A stretch of 64,000 nucleotides of DNA from Cryptomeria japonica. Its lineage: Eukaryota > Streptophyta > Pinopsida > Cupressales > Cupressaceae. The position numbers were made by a program, and so were the translations under genes. The stretch lies in NCBI RefSeq assembly GCF_030272615.1, contig NC_081415.1, forward strand, positions 230,538,803 through 230,602,802. The letters run 5' to 3'. Numbering within the stretch: the first letter of the stretch is position 1; the number at the start of each line of letters is the position of its first letter. The notes under the pieces were generated by a model that was not told the origin of the DNA, made no database searches, and worked only from the letters and a program-made list of their open reading frames with translations. Positions 21,525 to 31,971 of the stretch are shown here, piece after piece.

Positions 21525-24500
21525 AGATTATCTCTTGGAATATTCAAAGATTGAATAATCCTCACAAACATGATTTAATTAAAAGTATGATTAGAGACAA
21601 AAACTCGGATATTTTTTTGATTCAAGAAACTAAAATGTCTAAGAATAAGGTTGAAGGTTTGAAAATGTTTAGTAATGGAGGAGTTAGTGGTGGTAGTTCA
21701 AAAGGAGCTTTGAGAGGTATTGTTACTTTCTAGAATAAAAATAATGTAAAAGGAGAAGTGTTGATTCAGGACAACAATCTAGCTTGTATTAGATTTAAGA
21801 ATTTGAAAGAGGGCACTTCATGGGCATTAACTAATGTGTATGCCCCTAACACTAAGACCGACATAAGTGATTTTTTGAAAATCTTATCCTTGTTTAGAAG
21901 TAGGTTTGCTGAAGATGGGTCGATTATTATGGGGGACTTCAATGCCCCTTTGAAGGAAAATGAGAAAAAGGGAGGGAGCCAAACCAATCTAGATAGTAGA
22001 TTGGATTTAATGGAGTTCATCAATAATAATTCTCTCCATGATCTGGATTTACAAGGAGTTAAATACACTTGGACTAATAGGAGTGGTGAGGACTTAATTT
22101 AGGTTAGGCTTGATAGAGCTCTTATTTCTTTGGATTGGTTTAATTCTTACTTATGTTCTTTATCAGCTCACATAAGGGCAGGATCAGATCACTATCCTAT
22201 ATCCTTCATGACTGATGCCAAGAAGGGAAGAAGACACTTCCCTTATAGATTTCAGAGAATATGGACAAAACACCCGGATATGGAAAGCAACATCAAGGGA
22301 TGGTGGCAGGTTATAATTGAAGGTAATGCTATGTATAAGGTGGTCAAAAAGTTGAAGTTTGTGAAAGATAATGTTAAAAGATGGAACAAGGAATCCTTTG
22401 GGAACATATTTTCTTCTAAATCCACCATTCTCTTAGATATGAAAGATATACATGATGAGATTCATAATAATGGCTATACTAAGGTATCAAGAGATGTTGA
22501 AGATGAGATTCTTATGAAATATCATGAAATAATAGAAAAAGAAGAAAATTTCTTGAAACAGAGGTCAAGAAATGTTTGGTTGAAGGAAGGGGACAAAAAT
22601 ACTAAATACTTTCATATGTCCACTCTAAAACATAAGGCCATCAATAGGATATCATAGCTTAAAGTTAATGGTAGAACTGTTGAAGATGAAGAATCTATGA
22701 GGAAGGCAACCATGGAGTTTTTCTCCAACCTCCTTTCTAAGGAATGAAATTTGGACTTGAAAGCTCAAAAGGACCTTATGGATTGTATCCCCTCTATCTT
22801 GGATGTGGATCATAACTCTTATCTCACTGCTATCCCATCCAACGATGAGATTCTGAAAGCTGTCAACTCCTGTGAAAGAGTTTTTTGGTTCTAGAATAAT
22901 TTTGAAAGAATTGAATGGCACTTTAATTGCCCTTATTCCCCAAAATATGGGAGTCGATTCCATGGATCTTTTTAGACCTATAAGCCTTTGCAACTCTTTG
23001 TACAAAATCATCTCTAAGGTTCCAACTTTTAGAATCTTGAGGCTGCTCCCCTTTATCATTTCACCCCAACAAAGAGGCTTTGTCCCTGGGAGACAAATCT
23101 TGGATTCGATAATTTCGGTCCATGAAAATATTCACTCTCTATCTAGTACTAAAAAAGAATGCTTTCTTTTGAAGCTTGACTTATCTAAAGCCTATGATGG
23201 AGTGGACAGGGGATTTATGATGGATGTTCTCTTGACTTTTGGTTTCTGCTCTAGAAGTATCAGTCTTATTTTGCAATTAGTTTCTTCTGCTTCTTTTTCT
23301 ATCTTAATCAATGGATCTCCTTCCCCCTTCTTCAAGTCCTCAAGGGGTCTTAGATAGGGGGGCCCTCTATCCCCAATTATTTTCATTATCATGGCGGAAT
23401 GTCTGGGAAGATGCATTGGAAAACTTGTTGAGAAGGGAGAGTTTTGTGGGTTGAAACCTTCTTCAGCGGATCAAGTCTGCTCCCATCAACAGTTTGTGGA
23501 TGATTCTATTATTATGGGGAAGGCTTCAATGCAAGATTCTAGGAGTTTAAAGAAAGTATTGGATAGTTATGGGACAACTACTGGTCAATTGATAAATTGG
23601 TCTAAAGGCTTTGTTTATTTCATCAACACTCTGAAAAGAAGACAGATAAAAATGAGCAACATTTTGGGGTGTCAATTGGGGAATCTTCCTGCTTCCTATC
23701 TGTGGCTCCCTTTATGTCAAGATCATCTTGATACTTTCTCAGGAGCTCTTCTGGATAAATTTCATAAGAAGTTAGCTGGTTGGAAAGGATCTCTTCTCAG
23801 CCAAGTTGGTAAAGTTTAGGTTTTGAAATCTACTCTTCAGAGTATTCCTCTTTATGCCATCAACCTTTTCAGAATTTCCGCCAAGTTTCCGGAGGCTATT
23901 GAAAAAATTCAAAGAACTTTTCTATGGATAGGGGTGGAGGAGAAGAAGAGAGTGAATCTGATTGTGTGGGATAAGGTTTGTAAACCCATTAGAAAGGGAG
24001 GTCTTAGCCTTAGAAGAATAAGAGACATGAATGAGTTTCTTATGGCTAAGCAGATTTGGAGAGGTTATAACACCCAGGGAGAATGAAAATTGATATGGGA
24101 TAACAAGTACAAAAGACAATATCCTACTCTTCTAATCTTCCTCAATGCGGAAGATATCCCAATTGGCTCTAATATCTAGAAAAATGTTTCAAGAATAAGA
24201 GATCTAATTGCTAAAGGTGTGAAATGGAAGATGGGGAAAGGAAACCTCATTAAATTCTAGGAAGATTCCTGGTTATTTGACTCCCCATTGAGTGAAAGTC
24301 CTGACTGGGGTAAATTTCAGAATCAGTGGAAGGAAAAATATGGCTCTATGGTGGGTGACTACTGGAATGATGGATAGTGGAAGGAATTATCCCAAGTTGA
24401 TCCCTCCCTTGGTAATCTGAACAAAATTATGAACTCCATGGTGGTGGTGGATGATGAAGATAGACTAATCTGGAAACTAATAGCAAATGGTAAATTCTCT

Positions 24501-25619
24501 GTGACCTCTCTTTATAATCAACATTTTTCTAAGATGGAGAGTCCTTTCTAGGCTAAGGCTTGGGTGAAAGGCCTTATTCCTAAAATTAATATCTTTTTCT
24601 AGGCTGCTCTTCAAGATAAAATTCTAACTATTGATAACCTTAGAAAAAGAGGTATTTGTATGCCTAGTGCTTGTTTTCTTTGTATGCAAAATAAGGAGAC
24701 CATTAACCACTTGTTCTTTCATTGTCCCTTCTCTACTGATATCTGGGGAAGATGTCTGAATCACTTCAATATCAGTTGGATTTTCCTGGAATCAGTCCAA
24801 GAGGTTTTTAATTCTTGGCACCATCCCTCAAGGAATAAGTCTATAATTTTTTTATGGAAAATGGCTTTACCCCATATCTGTTGGGGAATATGGAAAGAGA
24901 GAAATGAAAGAGTGTTCAGAGAGAAGGTTTCTAAGGCCCAAATTGTTTTTGAGAAAATCAAATGAAATATAGTGGAAAATATTAATATCATAGGTAGAAT
25001 TGCTAATCCCCATGATAAGGATGACCATATAATCTTCAAAAATTGGAGATTAAAGGGAAGAGACTTCTTTTAGACTAATCCTAGAGAAGGTGTGAAATGG
25101 GAATGTCCTCCCCATGGTTGGATGAAAATCAACTTTGATGGCACTTCAAAGGGTAACCCTGGTAATGCGGGATGTGGAGTGGTTTTAAGGGATGAATGGG
25201 GAAAATGCAAAATTATTAAATGTATACCTATTGGAAATCAAACTAATCATGTTTTTGAGGCTATGGCGGCTTATCATGGGACGGTGCTAGCAAAGGAAGC
25301 CAATTGTACCAGAGTTTGGTGTGAAGGTGACTCTTTGAATATCATAAACTATTTGAATAAGGTGTTCCCACCTTCTTGGTCAATAAATAATGCAATTAAA
25401 GCAATGAAGAAAATAAGCGACACCTTTGATATATGTGTTTTCACACAAGTGTACAAGGAAGCTAACTCATGTGCTAACTGGGCAACCAACCTGACCCGCT
25501 GAACTGAGGAAATCATTACTATTAATGGAGAGAGTGAACTTGTGTGTGAGGCAAAATCCTTGTTCGATCTGGACCGTATCCAGATGAGGCAACATGGCAT
25601 CATCAATCATAATTCCTAA
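21521..25619 (+). pseudogene. LINE ORF2: APE endonuclease, reverse transcriptase, RNase H
   Basis: Starts at MKIISWNIQRL (21521). Endonuclease at 21521-22220: SWNIQRLN, LIQETKM, NVYAPN, MGDFNAP, LDRALIS and AGSDHYPI. RT at about 22870-23820: FRPISLCNSLYKIISK, GFVPGRQILD, LKLDLSKAYD and FVDDSIIM, where the usual Y/F-A-D-D box reads FVDD. A zf-RVT-type block follows (CFLCMQNKETINHLFFHC, 24672-24725). RNase H at 25092-25619: INFDGTSKGNPGNAG, CEGDS and a final ANSCANWATN. Breaks: about 13 in-frame stops, mostly TAG or TGA at expected W or Q, and one shift with loss of about 50 residues near 22868, just before LKELNGTLIALIP. It would nick target DNA and prime reverse transcription. Inactive here. 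Confidence 0.85.
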
Positions 25620-25792
25620 ATTATTCTCCCACTTATTTCGATGAGGGCTTACAACGATGGTGATGAGCATTTATTTAACTGTCTTATCATATTAACTGGG
25701 CACAGATCCAGGGTTGTTTTTCAGAGCAATAATAGAAACCAGAGAAGAAAAATAAGAGAAGAGATTAGGAATTCCAGTGATTGTGAAGGAAA

Positions 25793-27423
25793 ATGGGAGG
25801 GAACAAAAAAAGGTTTGAACTAACCTCATGTTCATACTGGAAGAAGAATAGAGAGGTTTGGGAGATTCTATAGGAGGGGGGCTTAAGTGTGTTTATGGAG
25901 AGGCTTAGTGGTAAAGAACCAACAGTTACTAAGCACTTTCTATAGAATTGGAAGAGTGGCAAAGTTTTGGTGGGCACCCAGATGATGACAATGGATGAGG
26001 ATATTATTGTAGAAGCCACGGGGATGGCGATTGAGGGTATTAAGTCTACAAAGATCGTAGTGTCTCTGATAAGGCAACAGACAAATTTCCTGTCACAGAT
26101 GGAAAGAAGAAGAAAATAGTGAAGGTAGACAACTCCTATCACTCCCCAAAATGCATCTGTAGGCCATGGAGGTTTGTGTTGTTTGCTACCATAACCTACA
26201 TTATGGTGGATGAGAGATTTATGAGAGCTCACGAGCATCATTTTGTGTTGCTCAACCATTTTCACCATGGTGAAAAGGTAAGCTTTCCCTATTATCTTGC
26301 TTGTTCCATGAATCACACAATTAAAGAAATGTAGAAAGACCCTAAGGGAGACCATGCTCTTCATCATGGTCTTATGGTTTTAGTGTATAAATTGTTGAAA
26401 GGGAAATGCATTGATAAACTAATTAGAGGTAAAAATGCCAGTGATGAGGAAACACAAAGTGAGGATAGTGGTTTCAACTTCGACTCAAAAACTGAAGGTG
26501 AGTCAGAGGAGCTAACCAAAAAGGGGAGGAATAAGGGGAAGAGAAAGAGGATAGTGGTTGATTATGATATCTCGGACTCCGAGGAAGAGTCCTTCGATGG
26601 AAAATTCATCAAAATCAAGAAAGGTAAAGGGACCAGAAAACAAAACCAGAGGAAGAAGAACATCAGCAGGGGAGTTAACAAAGATATAAATCAAATTTTG
26701 ATAGCTACTAATGAGGAGGGAGAGGAGGAAAAAAATGACAATGTGTAGGGTAAGGAGGGGGATGAAATCCCGGTTGTGGGTAGTAATGAGGATTTGAATA
26801 CTCAAGGTTTGTAGAAAGACGACCAAGAGGATAAAAGGGGAAAACCTAGTGATTGTCTTGGGGATAATGAGAGTATTAAGGGATTTTGTGATATAGTTAG
26901 CAAAATGGTGAAAGACATCGACAACTTAAAGAATGATATGAATGTTATTAAAAAAGCCATGATAGGTGACAAACCTCTTTCTGAAAACATTACAGAATTA
27001 GCGGTGGCAATCAACAATGCTGAAGCCATTGAAAACATGGTTAGTAAAATTCTTGAAATTGAAAAGAAGGTTAAGGAAATGGAAGGAAATAGAGAGGCGA
27101 ATGGGTTGGAAATTACCATGAATAATCTAAGCAATAGAGTCAACAAGATGGAACTAACTGTGAAGAAGATAGTTGAACAAAATTTCCAGATTCTCAAAGC
27201 CTCTGTGGATAATATGAACATTCTGATTAACAGATTTGATAACATTAAAGATAAAGAGGGTGACAAGGACCAGTTGGATAGAAAAGGGCATGAGAAGAAG
27301 ACTAGAGCCAACACTAGGAACCAAGGCGACATCAAGGGAAGAGAGCTGGATGATTTGAAGACCTTTGTGAACAACATGAAGCAGATGGTGGTTCACGTAG
27401 AAGATATTATGAAAAGTATCTAG
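25793..27423 (+). pseudogene. LINE ORF3: unrecognised protein with coiled-coil tail
   Basis: About 540 codons starting at MGGNKKRFELTSCSYW, 173 bp after ORF2 and upstream of the LINE tail, so inside the element. The frame shifts once near 26044, where one base is missing. Otherwise it holds only five stops, all TAG where Q would fit. The N-terminal 200 residues form a globular region (FMERLSGKEPTVTKHF, VLVGTQMMTMDEDIIVEATG, KCICRPWRFVLFATITYI, VSFPYYLACSMNHTIKEM). Next comes an acidic/basic linker (DYDISDSEEES, then Lys/Arg-rich), then a coiled coil (about 380-540). I do not recognise a named domain. The broad pattern recalls ORF2 of the LTR elements here. Function unknown. Confidence 0.65.
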
Positions 27424-27650
27424 CTGTCTAGGTCTTTGTCTTTGTCTTTGTGCTGTACTTTTTCTTTCTTTTTGTTGTCTTTATGTAGATCTTTGTGTTA
27501 TGTGTTTTATGATCCCTTTTTGGTTTGGGTGGGATTAGTTTTTATGATGAAGTGATCAGACATGGTTCGTTTAAGCTCTAATGCTTTCTCTTTTTCCTGA
27601 TATGTAAAAGGTTCAGGTTCCTTTCAAAAACCTATTTTTACTTAATCAAA
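27424..27650 (+). other. LINE 3' UTR and tail
   Basis: T-rich UTR with a (GTCTTT)n stretch at 27431-27450 and a terminal inverted motif (AAAGGTT...AACCT-type, 27608-27632), then an A/T run without a clean poly(A). Confidence 0.55.
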
Positions 27651-28399
27651 ATGATTGCAATTTTTAGAAAAGGCTTGAATTACACCTTTCATGCATAAAT
27701 GCCATTGCCCATGAAGCATAGCATACATGGAGGGCTTTGCACTCTGCCACACTTAGAGAAAATTAGTTGTTCACATGCATGTAGTATTAGTTGGGTGAGG
27801 TTCAAAAGCGACTTGCATGTTGACTACGACTCCCACTATTTTGTAACTGGGTTGTAGGCATAGTTTATTCCTACAATATAGGAGGCAAGATACTATAAAT
27901 GTAATGAATCAAGCCATTTCAAGGGTTTGAAATTTAATATTGGAGGCTATTGTTAGGATTTTGTTTACAGTATTTTCATTTCCAACATTTTAAAGTTTCA
28001 AGCTGTGTAAACTCTCTAAGTATCAGTGCTCACCGGTACCATTATTTTTAATAATTAATCAATGCAAGCTACTTTATGGATTGTACATTCCATGAAATTT
28101 GTTGAATGAAGTTGGTATTTCTTTAATCTGATATCTTCTCTCATTCTGAGTAGCATAATTGTTCTGAATATTGCAGATTCCATTATTATGATATGTGAAG
28201 TTGATGATCAACTCTTTTTGTGTGTAAGATCATAGACCTTGCAAGTAGATGGAAGTTTCAACTACTACTATCTAGTTTGTTATCGATAATATCTGGTTAT
28301 TCAGAGTATTTATCTCAAGTTTAACAACCTTGCATGGTTATTCTTATTTTCTCCTTGCTCTCTACATCTTTTGCATTTTATTTCTAAGTGAATCTATGT
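27651..28399. other. No gene recognised
   Basis: AT-rich, with a TACTATAAATG TATA-like site near 27891. No LTR ends, PBS or domain could be assigned. Confidence 0.35.
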
Positions 28400-28913
28400 G
28401 AGCATCTTTTGCAACCAACATACCGCCTTGATTGAACAAGTCACCTGAGCCCTGAGTTACCCTCGCACAGTTGTGACCCAACAAACAGGACCTTGGGGAG
28501 AGTGGATTTTTTGATCCTCGCTCTTTTTAGGAGAGGCTCTGCTTCATGAAGCTTGCGTTTTAGGTGAGTATAAAAGGCCCATCAATAGGAAGAACATTCT
28601 TGACCTCTATCCATTGAGGGGTAGACTTTGCTACCACTTCTTCACTCTTTTGTTTAGGGGACCGGGAAATTTCTCTAAAAGGATATCAATACATATTCCA
28701 ATAGTCCTTTTCAAAAATATCTCTTGCATACCATGAATATGAAAAATACAATAGAGAGTCCTTTTTGAAGCGTCCTACAAAATAAAACATATATGTCAAG
28801 CTTTTTACACAAACATTAACAATCCATTCATCAATAAACTTTCTTGATGACATGGAATCCACATCTAACAAACAAAAAAGATAGCTCAATACTACACATA
28901 TGTGTTTCCTCAT
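28400..28913 (-). pseudogene. Fragment of a DUF4283-like (LINE/gag-type) protein
   Basis: Minus-strand frame from MRKHICVV (28913), with three stops (TGA, TAA, TAA). The piece ARDIFEKDYWNMY followed by PQWIEVKNVLPIDGPFI fits the DUF4283 pattern (a W-containing block, then P.W(I/V).(L/V).N(L/V)P). The continuation is Ser/Gln-rich with DLFNQGGM near the end. It is likely a relic of another LINE or gag-like gene. Assignment is tentative because only short blocks match. Confidence 0.35.
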
Positions 28914-28974
28914 ACTTTATATCTTGAACCATATCTAAATTTGAAGAAATAAAGATCACCTTAGTAGGAGAAGT

Positions 28975-29290
28975 TGTTAGATTTTGTAACCTCTAAAACT
29001 AGGATTACAACTGCAAGAAACTTGCATAGAAAGAGAGAAACAATGAATTCACTAGGAAATGAATTATAATGATATGTTTAAATACAAATGTACAATGAGA
29101 TTTCTTATATAGGCAAGTGAAGAGGGAGTAGTTACAACTACCTATGACAAAATTAAATACATAAAAACTAATATAATGACACCTAATATAAATAACATGA
29201 ACAATATTAAATGCTTATGTCATGTGACAACTAAGCTATCCTAAGTAAACTTAATTAGAGTAAATAGAGTAAATCTCATTTACTCCAACA
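28975..29290 (-). repeat. Short LTR, probable Copia type
   Basis: Ends TGTTAGATTT...CTCCAACA (TG...CA). On the minus strand it starts TGTTGGAGTAAATGAG. A TATA box lies at 29104-29113 (minus CCTATATAAG). A purine run (minus GGGGGAAGGGAATAGGGG) directly precedes it in element orientation, so this is a 3' LTR. Length 316 bp. The other LTR is not in view. Confidence 0.6.
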
Positions 29291-29310
29291 CACCCCTATT
29301 CCCTTCCCCC
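29291..29310 (-). promoter_or_regulatory. Polypurine tract of the short LTR element
   Basis: CACCCCTATTCCCTTCCCCC on the plus strand is a purine run on the minus strand, immediately before the minus-strand LTR start. Confidence 0.55.
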
Positions 29311-30715
29311 CTCTTGCCTTAAGTAGAACTTAGGGAGAAAAATTTATTATGCAATACAAATTATGAAGATGGAATATATAGGTCCCGACAACTAGGGAAC
29401 AACTAATCATGCAACTAATCTCTTACAAATGTAGAAAATGAGAAAACCTTATCGGATAAAACTCCTCTCCAAAAAAATATGTGCAAGATATATACAAATG
29501 ATAAATAATGTGATGTATGGAGGTATCATATCAATGATCCCATAGAATGACATCCATCATGAGAATAAAATACAATCACCCCTCCAATGCAGGGAGAGAT
29601 ATAGACAACATTTCTCCCTTGAAAAAAGTATCATCATAAACACTAAAGTGTGTTTGATGCCAAAAGAGAATCCAATGGTGATAAAAAAAATATCTCCCCT
29701 TGGGAAGAAAGAAGTCCAATTGTGCATGTAGAATAAAATCCATATCCATAATGTAAGGAGATGGAAGAATTCTCAATGATGAAATCTTTGAAGTAGAGTC
29801 AAATGTTGGCATAACTAGTAAAGTTGGTAAAGTTGATAGAGATTGTTGGCTAGATGATGTTGATATAGTTGTAATTTGTTTGATGACTTTATTTATGTTG
29901 TCATTGATTACAATCATGTTTTTTGAGTCATCTAAGTCATCTAGGCCTATCGGTAAAGCCTAACCAGTAGAGGAATGTGTTAGAAAACAAAACTGCTAAG
30001 TTGCAGTTAATCGGTAAATAGGAACAGTGCAATGATCAAGATAATAGTATAGACGATTGGTGAAGAGTTAGATGTTGCGGTGTGGAATATATGTTTATGA
30101 CATTGACATGAGTCTGTGATTGCAATCACATCAATAAATTCAGTATATTGAGTGAGTTATGATTTACTGTCATAAACTATGTGAAGAAGAATGTATATCA
30201 GTAACAAATCTTTAACCAATAATGATTTTTGGTTTGGCGGTGGATCTTATCATGTTCATAACCTAGTGATGACATGTTAGAAATTATGTGTAATGATAAG
30301 ATTTCATTTTAGCACGTACAAGGATCAAATTTCTTGGGAAATAGTGAAGTAATTATCAGAATGTGACAAGGGTTTGATTGCTTATCAAATCGATGTGCGG
30401 TGATGAGCGGTGATCATTCAACGGTGGAAATTATCTTGAAATTTTTTGTAATGATCTGACAATGTAAATTCAATGTATTTTGAATGCATTTAGGGTTATG
30501 TAACTGACCTAGTTGAAAAGTGTATTTAGGTCAAGTTTGAGAAGAGATTTTGTGTTGGTGATTTGAGAAGAAGAATGTGTCGAACCAGATTGAAGAGTCG
30601 GCATGTGAGAAGCAGAGTTGAGCTGAAAAGGATATGTACTAGCAAGCAAGGAAGTGTTGTGAATAGATCATTTGCCCAGTTGTTCCCTAATAGTTATAGT
30701 AGTTTGAAATCTCTT
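29311..30715. other. Decayed element sequence, no gene recognised
   Basis: The first part is probably internal sequence of the short-LTR element. A minus frame at 29576-29917 shows no domain. From about 29940 on, TCGGTAAA and similar motifs recall U3 sequence of the F-type LTRs, but no ends were found. Confidence 0.35.
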
Positions 30716-30756
30716 TGTAGACACCTAAAAATGTCTCATTGATCATGTGCTAATTA

Positions 30757-31921
30757 TGTTGGCATTTTGATGATGTTGTGATTGTCATTGATGGACACAC
30801 ACTTTTTTTTTGATCACTTCCCTATGTATGAGTTATGCTCAACCGGTAATTGTTCCAACTGGTATTATGTATTATAGTATTTAGATTATCGGTGTTTTTG
30901 TGAAAGGTGTTTACCAGTCACAAACTGACTGAAGACCCAAAGCGGTATGAAGACCTCAAGCGGTTCGAGGATCCCAAAGCGGTACGATGGAACAAAGCGG
31001 TAGTTAACATTTTTCCAGTCTTCATTTTGACAAACTGGTAATTGGTAAAATGTATGAACCGGTAATCAGTAATGAATCGGTATTACTTTGTGATGAGTTA
31101 CCAATTGGTATTTTTGTGATGAGTTATCATCCACTGACACTTTGGCGGTGATTTTGTGTCGTGTTACCAAATGTGTCTAGATGCACTGAACCTAGGAACT
31201 TGCAATGTAATCCTATAAGACTGGCATGAAATCAGATTCCTTTATAAGGATATCATGTCTAGGGTTTAGATATATGATAGGGGTTTTAGCAGTGAAAAAG
31301 GGTTTTTGTATGTGCTATCATAGAAGAGAAGATTAGGTTTGTGTGAAGAAACAGAGTGTGGAGATATTGAAGACTGAAGTAATGCAAAATGTGCATTAAC
31401 AATGAGCTATCAAGGATCTAACCAAGCATATTGTGCTAGTATCTAGATCACTCACTTATTGATTACTCACATCTTCAACAAGTCTGAAACCCTTAACTGG
31501 GTAGGCTTGGCAAAGCCTTTGTAAATCCTCTAACAAGGTGGTTCACAACTATGAATTTGAATTCCTCTCACAAGGTAGTCTTTAACAAGACTTATCTCCT
31601 AACAGAGATCTAGATTCCTAACAGGATCTGTTTTGGTGAAGAACATTGTATGACCTTAACTAGTCTGGTTACTATTCTGTAGATAGTTACTTGTGAGTTT
31701 CAGCTCACCGTGGTTTTTCCCATTTGGGTTTCCACGTCAAAACCTCTTGTGTTATGGTGATTGTGCTCTTGTGGGTGAATGCTTTATTTTCTATTTGGTT
31801 TGCATTTATCTTAACCAGTTTGTTAGTAAATCTATTATACCGGTTAATTGCTAAACTGTTTAAGAGTTTAAGTTCACTAATTTTTTGTATACTAATTCAA
31901 CCCCCCTCTTAGTATTCATCA
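30757..31921 (+). repeat. 5' LTR of F1b
   Basis: TGTTGGCATTTT...TTAGTATTCATCA. U3 holds several ACCGGTAATTGGTA-type motifs (30843-31090). The TATA box is at 31241. The region 31490-31640 has repeated CCTCTAACAAGG and CCTAACAGGATC motifs. CACCGTGGTTTTTCCC lies at about 31708 and the C-run CCCCCCTCTTAGTA before the end. Confidence 0.92.
31241..31248 (+). promoter_or_regulatory. TATA box of the F1b 5' LTR
   Basis: TCCTTTATAAGGA is a near-palindromic TATA site in the LTR, conserved in the 3' LTR at about 37616-37625. It would drive the genomic transcript. Confidence 0.6.
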
Positions 31922-31923
31922 AT

Positions 31924-31936
31924 TGGTATTAGAGCC
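31924..31936 (+). promoter_or_regulatory. Primer-binding site of F1b (initiator Met tRNA)
   Basis: TGGTATTAGAGCC lies two bases after the LTR end. It has one mismatch to the standard TGGTATCAGAGCC. Confidence 0.88.
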
Positions 31937-31971
31937 AACTTTTCTATAAGTTTAACCACTTGGAAGGAGAT

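Larger units (their letters stand above)
19540..27650 (+). mobile_element. L1-type plant LINE with three ORFs
   Basis: Non-LTR retrotransposon with ORF1 (19617-21524), ORF2 (21521-25619: APE endonuclease, RT, zinc finger, RNase H) and ORF3 (25793-27423). The 3' end has a short inverted motif (AAAGGTTCAGGTTCCTTTC, 27608-27626) typical of plant LINE tails, followed by an A/T-rich run. The 5' end is uncertain, and no target duplication could be assigned. Decay is mostly through stop codons at W/Q/R positions. The ORFs are otherwise near full length, so the copy is old but nearly complete. Confidence 0.8.

Noticed and set aside
22652-23059. Minus-strand 135-codon frame within the LINE
   Set aside because: Lies opposite the RT region, which has clear motifs on the plus strand.
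26512-27396. Minus-strand hydrophobic frames opposite LINE ORF3
   Set aside because: Complement of Lys/Glu-rich coiled-coil codons; no independent support.
29576-29917. Minus-strand 113-codon frame considered as an env-like gene
   Set aside because: No signal peptide, membrane segment or conserved block; in decayed element sequence.
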